From Thermoascus crustaceus (lineage: Eukaryota > Ascomycota > Eurotiomycetes > Eurotiales > Thermoascaceae): 64,000 nt of DNA. Both the position numbers and the translations under genes were made by a program. Positions 11,252 through 21,142 of this stretch are shown in pieces. The notes below the pieces were generated by a model. That model searched no databases, was not told where the DNA came from, and saw only the letters and a program-made list of their open reading frames with translations. Location: assembly GCA_001599835.1 (NCBI GenBank), contig BCIC01000009.1:132449-196448 (forward strand), given 5' to 3'. Each line of letters begins with the position of its first letter. The stretch's first letter is position 1.

Positions 11252-13220
11252 ATGTTCTTAGTAACAGGCTCGTCCTGGTTGAAGGGGAAATGGCTCTCTT
11301 GGGCTATCACTGGTATATTTCCTTATAGATCTTCTATTTTCTGTGCACGCAATTGTCTGCTGACGTTCTGCTCTGTATACGTAACTAGCCGCAAGCTGTC
11401 AGGGTTTTTTACTCCTTGGATATGACCAGTATGTATATTCATTCTAAACACGATATATTCTGTATCCTTGCGTCTGGACGGTTGAACTGATGTTTACAGG
11501 GGAGTAATGAGCGGCATCATCGGCGCTGAGAATCAGTTCGGGAAGGATTTCAATTCCCCTGACTCCAATCTGCAAGGCATAATTGTCTCGATCTATGATG
11601 TATGTTCCCTTCTTGTCAACGTATTTTTCTTTCCCTTTTTCGGATTGCACTCGGTATATAGATGCTAACTTCCTCAGATCGGTTGCGCCGCTGGATCTCT
11701 TGGGTCCTTATTTATCGGAGATCGTGCTGGACGGAAGCTCATGATCATACTCGGAGGAATGACGATGATTATTGGAACTGCGATTCTGGCATCATCTACG
11801 ACATTGGCTCAGTTGTTGGTTGGACGGATTGTGACTGGCATCGTAAGTTATACATATTCAAATTCCCAGCCAGATACATATCTCAGGGACAGATCATGCT
11901 GACGCTGTAGTTTGTTTAAGGGAAATGGTTTCAACAGCTCTAATATTCCAGCCTACCAAAGCGAGCTCTGTGAGCCATCCAAGAGAGGAATGTTATTAAG
12001 TCTGCAGGGCACTGTAACTATTGTCGGTTTGTGCATAGCCTATTGGCTTGACTTTGGATTCAGGTACGTTGCACCTTCGCGACTTGGATATGGAATTCCT
12101 AACCTGTTATTCTCTAGTTACGTAGATGCTCCCGTTCAATGGCGCTTCCCCATCGCCTTCCAAGCCTTCTTCGCCATCCTTCTCGTTCTCCAGATGCTCC
12201 CACTACCAGAAACCCCCCGTTACCTCGTCCTCAACAACCAAAATGACTCCGCCAGCGAGGTCCTTGTCCGCTTGCACCCAGGTAAAGATGTCACAACAGA
12301 CCACCCGGATATTGTGCACATGAAAAGGCAGATCGAGTCCGGCATCGAACTTGAAAGCGCGGGAGGCCCGTTCTGCTACAGGGAGCTTCTGACCGGAGGA
12401 AAAGTTCAGAATTTCCGCAGAGTTGTGCTCTGCATGGCAGTGAATGTGATGCAGCAGTTTACTGGGTCGAATATGATTAATTACTACGCCCCCGTTGTCT
12501 ATCAGCAGACGATGGGTTTGAGCAGAACGCTCAGCTTGATCCTTGGAGGGTGCACTTCCATGACATACTTGGTTGGCTCTGCGATTCCGCTATGGGTGAG
12601 AACATCTTAACCACATCAACCATCCCAGATGCTTCTAACCTGTTACTATATTCCAGGCCATGGACAAATTCGGCCGCCGCACCCTCCTCATGTTCTCCGC
12701 CTCCGGCCTCTGCCTCTGCTTCAGCATGGCCGCGATCCTCCTGTCCCGAAACACCAAGTCGACCGCATACGGCGCCACGGCCATGGTCTTCCTCTTCCAG
12801 ATCTTCCTCGGCATCGGCTGGCTCCCCGTCCCCTGGTTCTACCCGTCCGAGGTGACGACGACACGGATCCGGTCGAAGGGCCAGGCGCTGGGCTCGTTCA
12901 TCAACTGGATGTGCGTCTTCATTGTCGTCCAGGTCACGCCCGTCGCTGTGCGGAACATCCAGTGGCGGACGTTCATCATCTTCGCCATCTTCTGTTTCCT
13001 GTGGATCCCCATCGTGTACTGTTTCTTCCCCGAGACGAACCAGTTGGAGTTGGAGGATGTGGATCACCTGTTTGATAAGGGCGGGATTACGGGTGGTGTG
13101 TTTAGGAGTAAGGGTGGGAGGACCGTGGAGCGTAGATACCATGAGCAGGAGACGGGATTCTTTGGCGATAATGGGAAAGGGGGCCGTGATGAGAAGACTG
13201 TTGAATTTGAGAGTGCCTAG
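11252..13220 (+). CDS. MFS sugar transporter (hexose-type)
   Basis: Seven exons: 11252-11312, 11389-11428, 11500-11599, 11678-11842, 11921-12063, 12118-12595, 12657-13220, giving 516 residues. Sugar porter signatures are present in order: LLLGYDQGVMSGII in helix 1, GDRAGRKL between helices 2 and 3, PETPRYL after helix 6, QQFTGSNMINYYAP in helix 7, FGRRTLL after helix 8, and PETNQLELED after helix 12. The WFYPSE stretch corresponds to the helix 10 region. Known role: proton-coupled or facilitated monosaccharide uptake; the precise sugar cannot be told. The C-terminus is hydrophilic. The start at 11252 is inferred from the frame of the first exon (MFLVTGSSWLKGKWLSW), so a short upstream exon cannot be excluded. 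Confidence 0.9.
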
Positions 13221-14072
13221 GTCTTGTGAGTATATAGAACGCATTAGGAGAATGATATAAGATACGCGATTCGAAAGCTATCCCTTTAGCTTATTTACTA
13301 CACTCGCATTGATGACTAAACTTCTCTCTATATATGAGGGAGATATGTGAAAGAAAAGTAAATTGAGAGAGAATATCTCTGTTTCTGTTTGGAACCAGTT
13401 GTCACACTTGCCGGTATATATCTATTCCTCTGCTACGTTGAGTGGAGCAACACCCCATCATGTTTCCTCTGTATAAACGGGAGTTCTTTCAACCCTGAAT
13501 GTTAACTACTACATGGGTACAGTACATTCCATAAGATAGACCGTCGATCTATTCTGCCTGCTAGGGGCTTCTTTGTTGTCGATCCTCTTTTATTGTACTA
13601 TCTAGCCACCTACCTACCTAGATTGTCGACCCTGTTGCACTACAGTACAACTGCCACAAGGATCAACCCTGGAACCCAGTCTTATGCTGGCATCGGATCA
13701 GGGGATGCCAACTTAGTTACTACAGCAGGTCCTCCTCCACATGTCCTTATTATTGCGTGAACGACGATATTAACGTGTAAGTCATGGTTTGGCTAAATTC
13801 TCTGAACCCCATGTTATTATACGCTGTAAAAGCGGCGCAGGCGTCTCGCCTCACCTCGCCGGGAACTGCACCTGCCGCAATTTTAATGAAATAAAATAAT
13901 CAGGGAGAATGGAGCTGGAGTTGGGATGGACTTTGAAACGGTAGGTATTATCAGGTTACTTGACAGGTTGAAGAATATACCTGAGGCACACTTCTGAAGA
14001 GGAACGATATAAATCCAGTGGAGGTAACTATCATTCCTATCAATACTGCATAGCCTGGATAAATCCCTTCTA
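13221..14072. other. Convergent intergenic region
   Basis: Between the sugar transporter (+) and the dehydrogenase (-). It contains CCTACCTACCTAG at about 13609-13621 and AT-rich sequence; no gene is seen. Confidence 0.5.
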
Positions 14073-15197
14073 CTACTTGAAAAGGTGCCTATTAACAGGC
14101 GTCAACGCCTCCTGCCCAGTCAACACCCTCTCAATATTCTCCATGGCCAACCTCTCAAACCCAATCTTCGTCTCCACCGCTCCTCCCCCGTTATGGCACG
14201 TCAGCATCACATTCTTCATCCTCGTCAGCTTGGGGTGAACATGCGGCTCGTTCGCATGCACGTCCAGTCCGGCAGCGAAGATCTGCCCGGACTCGAGAGC
14301 GGCTACCAGGGCATCCTCATCGACCAGCTTGCCGCGGGCGATGTTCACGAACCGGGACCCTGGCTTGAAATGCTGCAGGAGGGCACCATCAATCAGCCTT
14401 GAACCGGCGAAGGGAGTCGCGAGCACGACGCAGTCAGATTTTGAGACGAGCTCCTCGTTCGAGGCGCAGAAGACGGCCTCGACGCTCTGCTCCTGCTCCT
14501 CGCTCTTCCGCACCACGTCGTGGTAGTAGATCTTCATGCCGAATGCGAGGTAGGCCTTCTTCGCGATGGCATATCCGATGGTGCCCAGTCCGATGATACC
14601 CAGGATGCGGCCGCGAGGGTTCCAGGCTGTCATGGGGGCGTTCCTGTGTGCGTCCATCCACTGCTCGGGGTCTCCCGAGCGTGCGGCGAGATGTGACCAT
14701 GTCAGGTTCCTGAAGACGGCGAGGATGTGGAAGAGCGCTGTGTCAGCGACGGCTTCCGATGGAGCTGAACCGCCGTTGCAGTATAGGATGTCTTTATAGG
14801 TATAGAGACCATTAGTTATCAACTTCCATTTGCAGAACAACAACTCAAAGTGAAAGAAACAAAACAAAAGCGAACCACGCTCCGCAAGGATATCAACATC
14901 TGCCCAATCGTACCCTGCCCCAGCACTTGCGAACACCTTCACCGTGCCCGGGAGGAGCTGAATGAGCTCCTGATCCCAACGTCCCATCTCCCCGCCCGTA
15001 TCCCAGAACGGACGGAAGATGGCATCAAAATCCTCCCATCGCTTCTCCTTCAGCGCGGCTATGAAGGCGTCGCGCTGCCGTTCCTCGTCCGAGGGCCGGA
15101 TGATGGTGAACTGGGAGGCAAACCTCTCGTAGATGTCGGGGTTGTATTTGATGGGGTCGCCGAGGTGGAGGACAGTGAGCTTCTTTAATTCTGCCAT
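14073..15197 (-). CDS. D-isomer-specific 2-hydroxyacid dehydrogenase (glyoxylate/hydroxypyruvate reductase type)
   Basis: Two exons, 15197-14876 and 14791-14073, encode 346 residues. The Rossmann NAD(P) motif GIIGLGTIGYAIAK lies in the middle. The catalytic elements of the family follow: NIARGKLVDEDAL (Arg), DVHANEP (Glu) and TCHNGG (His). Known role: NAD(P)H-dependent reduction of 2-keto acids such as glyoxylate or hydroxypyruvate. The intron (14792-14875) is 84 bp, a multiple of three with no stop, so the unspliced frame stays open for 374 residues. The insert would be a Phe/Leu/Lys-rich stretch before the conserved YCNGGSAPSEAVAD segment, so I favour splicing, although the donor GTTCGC is weak. 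Confidence 0.87.
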   Translation of the reverse strand: MAELKKLTVLHLGDPIKYNPDIYERFASQFTIIRPSDEERQRDAFIAALKEKRWEDFDAIFRPFWDTGGEMGRWDQELIQLLPGTVKVFASAGAGYDWADVDILAERGSLLFCFFHFELLFCKWKLITNGLYTYKDILYCNGGSAPSEAVADTALFHILAVFRNLTWSHLAARSGDPEQWMDAHRNAPMTAWNPRGRILGIIGLGTIGYAIAKKAYLAFGMKIYYHDVVRKSEEQEQSVEAVFCASNEELVSKSDCVVLATPFAGSRLIDGALLQHFKPGSRFVNIARGKLVDEDALVAALESGQIFAAGLDVHANEPHVHPKLTRMKNVMLTCHNGGGAVETKIGFERLAMENIERVLTGQEALTPVNRHLFK

Positions 15198-16532
15198 GTT
15201 GAACCTATGCTAGTACTTAGGTGGGTAGTAATCCCCCATCGGTGATCCTTCGGCTGCCGCTTTATCACTGCTCGGCTGCCCGCCAACTTCCCCTCAGCTG
15301 CAGCCGGCTGCGGTTTGCTCCTGTGCGTTAGCCTGTCCAATAATGGATCCCTGGGAGCTCTCACTAAATTTAGATCTGAAGCATAATGCTGCAACAGCTA
15401 GAGGTACTGGTCCATGAAGACATACGGGCATCTTGTCAATGTATAAATTAGGTACACCTCTTTCCTCGGGAGAACCGCTCCCTCTCAAAGAAGATGTCTT
15501 CCTTCTCTCGCCGGCCCTCATTAAGAATAAAGTATCCTTTGCATCCATTGTTCTTGGTTTTTCCTGTCTGCACAGTCTCGAATATGATGCCTTCGAAGCG
15601 GATTCTGCTGAGGTCTTAGATGCTGCAGGAGATGATGATGATGGCATGGAACAGCACGAAGTTAATTGAAACAGAGTCTTCAAATATATTGAAGAGTGTG
15701 CAAGAAGAAGCTATCGCTTCCATGATGGATATATGGGATGAGTAGGTAAGTAAAGGACCATTGCTTGTGCATTGTATATTGATAGTATGTACATTGAGCT
15801 GAAAGAGAGATATCACAGATTGATTCTATAGAAAGGTCGGCACCGCGGCAGTGGTCCATAACAAAATCAAAATCAAGTAGCAGACATACACATGCTAGGA
15901 AAGGAAACCACCTCCACAGTTCCTCAGAGCGGAACCGAGGGGCACATCCAGATGACTCTGGAGGCAATCCACCTCTAAAACCTAGATATGTATGGCCTTT
16001 CAGAAAATAATCATACCTGTAGACAGCTAAGAAACCCTAAGAGCACGGGGGAGACCCTAGAAATCCATCTGGACAATACATCCTCTCCTCCAGACTATGC
16101 AAATGCTAGAAAGATACAGGAGAGAGAGGGGATCCTGGTGAGATTGCAATAAATTCTGTCTCATTAAAAATTAAGAAAAATGAAAGAGCCAACCATGTAG
16201 CCAAAAAAGAAACAGAAGAATGAGGCTTAATCTAGCCAACAGCGTCTTATTACAGAGAACATAATTTCCTACCCCCTATGCATGATTTGATGCAAATACA
16301 CAAGTCAAACCATTCAGCCTCCGCCTCCTCCTCCTCCTCCACATCCACCTCCGTTTCCCAATCCCTTTATGAAGTTGAAGATATCGAACACTAGTCCCAC
16401 GACCCCTACAGGGTCGGTTTTGATTCGATGACCCTTGCGAGAATTCCTTGCAGATCGAGAGTCACGACCAGTAGACACTCCTCTAGATCTCTTGAGAGGC
16501 TCGCGGTAGGCGGTGGCCTTATTATCACGGTA
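15198..16532. other. Gene-poor interval
   Basis: About 1.3 kb upstream of the dehydrogenase and next to the decayed block. A 78-codon plus-strand frame at 15433-15669 and some minus-strand frames show no motif or splice partner. The purine-rich and A-rich sequence around 16150-16270 is low complexity. I see no supported gene. Confidence 0.45.
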
Positions 16533-18180
16533 TTAACTGTTCTCAATGGACCTAATCACGGCGGTGAATGACTGGAACTCGAAGCCTGCGCTGGATGTCG
16601 GGGGATGTAGCTGCACTTCCTGCCCACGAGACAATCGTACCATCGTGTTCGCATCTCGTAGGGTCCCTTGTGATCTTTGTGGGATCTTAGCTCCTACAGA
16701 GCGTTGCGGCTGCTTGCTGCTTGTCTCGCTTTCAAGATGACGGCAGTGGATGCCTCCCAGCTTCAGCCGGTCCAGTTGCGGGTCACTCTGGCGGTGCAAC
16801 TAGTCGGTGGATCTGCCAAACGCGGGAAGATCTGCCATCGCAGCTGCAGTAGAGACAAGGACGTCGTGAGCTAAAAGGATCTGGAGTCGATTGCGCATCC
16901 ACCCTTTGTCTGAAAGAGGAGATAGTCTTCTTGACCCTTCCTCGCCTCGGGCGAGATGGAGCGTGATCATGGACCAGGAATCAAAAGGAAGCTCCCACAC
17001 GTGCTTCGAGATATTGCACTTGCCGCATGTCACCGGGTATCTGTCGTAGACCTCTGTGCAGTCCCACGGAAAGAAATCCTGATAACGACTGACATTGAGA
17101 TTAGAGGTACGTTGGCCTTGGAGAGCATTAATAATGTCGACATCATTGCTTCCGCCATAGTGAAATTGAAAATATCATTCAGTCAGTCCATGGGGAACGC
17201 CAAATCTTGATTTCAGAGCCGCTTGAAGATCTAGCGAAGGTCTGCACACAAAGCTCATGAGATAAAGTGGCCAGATATTCTCATCAGGAAGTGAAGAGGA
17301 AGATACCAGTGGTCCAAAAAGCTCCTTATCAATAATCCCCTCTCTGCAAGTTTCGTCGCTCCATTTCCAGGTTAACTTTGGGTCCAGAAGCTGTGTGGCG
17401 ATGCTTTTCAGGTATATCTTGACCCGAGACAAGATGAGCTGCTGGAGAATCGAGACCAAATGCTCTAGCGAATCAAGGGGTATTTGCTTCAGCCCATCGT
17501 CTTCCAATGCTGGCGACTGGTAGCGATCATTTCCGATATCAGGCTCTTCTCGAGGTCCTGGTCAAGCAGTCCGGAAAACACAGCGCCCACAACCTGTTTC
17601 ATGGACAGCCTGTAATATCTATGACTTTGGGGCCTCTCTTTCCGCGACCAGAGTGAACCCTGAGCCAGCTCAAGGCTATAATAGTCGTCGGTAGGTCTGG
17701 GCTGCAGATGAGGTGCCTCCTTGATGCATATATGAAAGCCTTCTGTAGCGTTCCTATTCTCAGTACTATTTTGTTTCAGCTATGATTCCAATAACGCAAC
17801 TTGAGATAATTGTTGAGAATGGGTACCTAGCGAGATGATCAATTCAAGATCGTCGAATTTGAATGTAGATATCTTGCAGCGACTCTTCCCTTTCGGATAA
17901 AGTCAATCCATCATCCCATCTCTTGAAGAGGAGCAAGAACAGGTTTGCCTACCATGGCCCTAACAAACCCCAGCGAGACATCCGCCTTGCACAGTTCCAG
18001 TTGCAAAGCGTTAAGTGTACTCACTGGCACGAGGCTGATGCCCAGTGCCTGGAAGCCTCCCCAATTTGAGATCGCAGCCTCGAAAGAGGAGGAGCCCAAC
18101 ATACCGGCCCCTGAACTATTCCAGTCCCTACATGATACAGAGATCCTAGCCAGCAGTGCTCGCAATGCCGTTTGCATTCC
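16533..18180 (-). pseudogene. Decayed gene of unrecognised family
   Basis: Coding-like stretches occur on the minus strand but do not join. At 17033-16533 one frame runs through TCGKCNISKHVWELPFDSW, then MRNRLQILLAHDVL, is cut by a single TAG at 16800-16802, and continues in the same frame with PQLDRLKLGGIHCRHLESE and a tail to 16533. At 17507-17175 another frame holds LEHLVSILQQLILSRVKIY and ELFGPLV. At about 17750-17540 a third frame holds HRYYRLSMKQVVGAVFSGLL. The segment at 18177-17911 has GISLVPVSTLNALQLELCKA. No intron pattern I could find connects them. The CxxC in the first segment could be a metal site. Function unknown. Sequencing error is possible for single indels, but a stop plus several frame changes favours decay. 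Confidence 0.5.
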
Positions 18181-18189
18181 CCCCGTGGC

Positions 18190-19593
18190 GTAATGTGCTG
18201 TTCATCTTGAGCTTCTACAAGCCCTTCATGCCTTGCGCGTTCGAGTAATGGACTCGCCTGCGCTGGACCACGTTCTGGGCGTGAAAAACGTCAAGAACTG
18301 CTACGGGCAGGCGTATGGCCACACAGGAAGACCCGAAGCTGCTCAAGAAAATGGTGAATAAGTGGCGTTTTTTTGTCGACCTGGCCGCCATCCGTTTCCA
18401 GTCGTGGATTCAAGGAGTCGACTCCGTCTTTGCCAGCATCCAAGATATTGAGAGAGACGGTGAAAAACCGGTGCAAGATGTGGAAGCATTGCTGTTGCCC
18501 CCTCTAGGTATGTATCCACGGTGGACAGGGCGCTGAATCCACGAAGAATATATTCTAAGACGAAGGATATGTCTAGATGTTCTGATGGTGTGGCATTCTT
18601 TTCTGCTGAACCCTGCGGCCTTTCACGACTTCTGTCGCGAGAGGGAGTTGAAACATATGTGTGAAGCTGCTCTACCTTAGAGAAGTGTTTTAAGTTTCCG
18701 TCTCGTTCACATTACTTGATTGTGAGATGCGGAGGCCACAAAGATGCAACTGACCTATACAGCACAACGCATTCGACAGCACGGACTTGCTCGTTCTCTC
18801 TTCCGCACTCAGCTCAGACCTTTGTCCGAGATACCACCAGCATCGAACCGGACTTACTGAAATTTTTGACCAAAAAAGAATTCACACCTCAAACATACTC
18901 TGTATTGGAGTTTCAAGCACAGAACTCAGTGCAACTCCAGATTGGGGACCCGTATGCTGTCCTAAGGAATGGAACGCTGATTGCTCCCAGCGAAAGTAGT
19001 CTGCTTGAATCTGCCTTCAAATCAACCCATACAATGGGAGAAAAACTGCTACCACCACGGAGCTCGCAGCTGCCGTCCAGCGTCAGGTCTCCTTTGTTGA
19101 CAAGATGGAAGAGCAACTGTGGCTCCGCAGTCCCGTTGCCGGAGACACCTTGCGACGAGCCATCGAGCGCTACTCCAGGTTCCTCCAGCTTCTCCGGCTT
19201 TATCCGGACACCACACTCGTCCCGCCACTGGATATTGACCTTGTCTGGCACACGCATCAGTGCTCCCCATCACAATACCGCTCCGACTCGATCCAACTAA
19301 CGGGCCGATTCATCAACCATTCTGACAGGATAGATGACTCGATGCTCCGGTCAGGAATGAACACGACAAGAGATCTATATCGCATCCGGTTCGGCCAGGA
19401 GTATGTCCTTTGCCATTGCTGGGATTGTGAGACGGTGTTGAGTATGGTTGGCCGGTTGATGCGGGATGGAGGCGACCCAGAAGAGCTGGATCTCATCAGT
19501 CGCCGGGTTGAGTACGAAGTGACGTACAATAGAGCAGTGGAACTTGTTCGAAGGCAAAAGAAGCCGTTGCAAGTAAGGAATCTGGATGTTTAG
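18190..19593 (+). pseudogene. Decayed GRDP-like (glycine-rich domain-containing) family gene
   Basis: Recognised from the duplicated signature of this family: LPPLDVLMVWHSFLLNP, read across a canonical 69 bp intron at 18508-18576, and VPPLDIDLVWHTHQCSPSQY near 19215-19275. The N-terminal helix CAVHLELLQALHALRVRV (from 18194) is in a different frame from QEDPKLLKKMVNKW (from about 18320). The first WH-containing exon runs into TAG at 18678-18680 shortly after HDFCREREL. The next readable stretch (about 18850-19025, EPDLLKFLTKKEFTP) is in one frame and the final part (19030-19593, QVSFVDKMEEQLW onward) in another. The cysteine-containing middle part expected between the two signatures is missing. 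Hence a truncated, multiply frameshifted copy. The molecular function of the family in fungi is not established. Confidence 0.7.
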
Positions 19594-21142
19594 TATTGGC
19601 CCTTTGTGGATGGCTGCGCTGATCGATTCGTTTAATGTGATAGTATTCAACACGGTTCAATGGAGATATAAGAATAATATTTTCTTACTTTCTTCATGTC
19701 TTCTGATTCAGCAGGCTCTATACTATACTCTAGTTCTAGCACAGATGCACCTTCATGTTACTTCTTTGCCTTCTGATTGGTTCCCTTTTCTCACACTTGC
19801 ATCAAATTAATTAACCCCCTGGAGAACTCAGTATTTCTGACTGCAAGAGTCATCTCTATACACCACTTCTCCCTACTAAATAGATATAAACAGTAAGAAT
19901 AACAACAACAACACTCATGATCCTCATCAAGAACAATCCCTGCATGTACATGAGACAGATAGGTGTAATATACCACTGACCCCACCACCTCTTCCTCCTA
20001 GGTCTTTCTTTAAAGATGGAAATGAGGCCACTGCAAGTACAAGTCCCATCAACAGCTTCATCATCATCAATAATAGCACAGAAGTTCCTCCTCACATCTA
20101 CCCACACCAAACCCAAAGAAGAAGAAAACCACTTAAGTCAAAAGAACAAGAACCAGAACAATCCTACACTTCCTCTTCTTCTTCTGGGGCACCCTGATGG
20201 ACCCTGTAGTCCTCCAATCCGTCCTTGACCTTCCTGACCTGCTTACCGTCGGAGAGGGTTGGATATCCGGAGCCAGATCAAGATCCGGATTCGGATTTAA
20301 GATGAAGATGTGGGGGGTTTATCCAGTTCTAATATCTCCTCATCCTCATCATTCGCATTCTCAGCCCCATCTTCATGATACTTAACAAATAGAAGAAGAA
20401 GAAGAAGAAGAAGAAGAAGATAAGACATGATCCTCAGAACACTATGAAAGATAAACACGGAATTAAGAATTCCTACGACTCGCGCAATACGAGACGTCTG
20501 CGTATACGGTCTCCTTGAAAAGCAGCAACAGCAGCAACGGCAATAGCAGCAGGAGCAGTAGCACATATGAGTAGTAGTAATGAGGAAGAAGAGGTGGTAT
20601 TACCTGACTGTCGGACTTTCTGCTGGGCGGGAGATCCCGAGAGCAAGGAGCTGGAGGAGGGGTCGTTTGATCTGAGTCGGTATCAGAGTTATTTCAAGGC
20701 TTCTGTTGTTGTTAGGTGTCGGAGATAGCTAGCTGAGTAGAGAGGGCAGGTAGTTAAGTTAGGTAGATACCAAAATGGCGTGGAAAAATTGCGGGCGGTG
20801 GTTTTCTTTTGTTATCTTCGTCAAGACTACAAGTTCTGAATTTGCCAAACTGTCATGTTCTCATGCTGCTTTTGTCATAGTAATTGAGAAAAATACGAAC
20901 GGCTAAGTTAAATTGAGATATCGACCGATCCCATTGCAACAATACCGCGATTTCGATTTCGATGCTCCAGCATGCAGTACGCTTTAATTACACACATGAT
21001 ACAAGTGCCTTAGTCGGATACAGATAGAGTATAATACAACAGCCAAGGGCTGCTTTCAGTCGCCAACCGCCTATACTTGGATACCGACTAGATTAGAAGA
21101 ACCGTGTACTTCAATTTGTTCAACCCGCATGGCTGGGAACGC
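19594..21142. other. Low-complexity intergenic region with unassigned coding-like patches
   Basis: Contains a GAA/AGA microsatellite (20391-20420) and AGC-rich sequence near 20520-20570. Short patches look coding but do not form a gene: minus-strand SDGKQVRKVKDGLEDYRVHQ near 20250-20190, ending in a poly-Glu run and stop; a minus-strand hydrophobic frame at 20116-19856; and a plus-strand 53-codon frame at 20568-20729. None was recognised. Confidence 0.4.
20391..20420. repeat. AGA/GAA trinucleotide microsatellite
   Basis: Ten uninterrupted AGA units on the plus strand; the minus strand reads TCT, encoding a leucine or serine run in the overlapping frame. Likely length-polymorphic. Confidence 0.9.

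Noticed and set aside
12531..13244. 237-codon minus-strand ORF
   Set aside because: Antisense to the last exons of the sugar transporter, and it crosses one of its introns.
15433..15669. 78-codon plus-strand ORF
   Set aside because: No motif and no partner exons; the acidic end comes from a GAT repeat.
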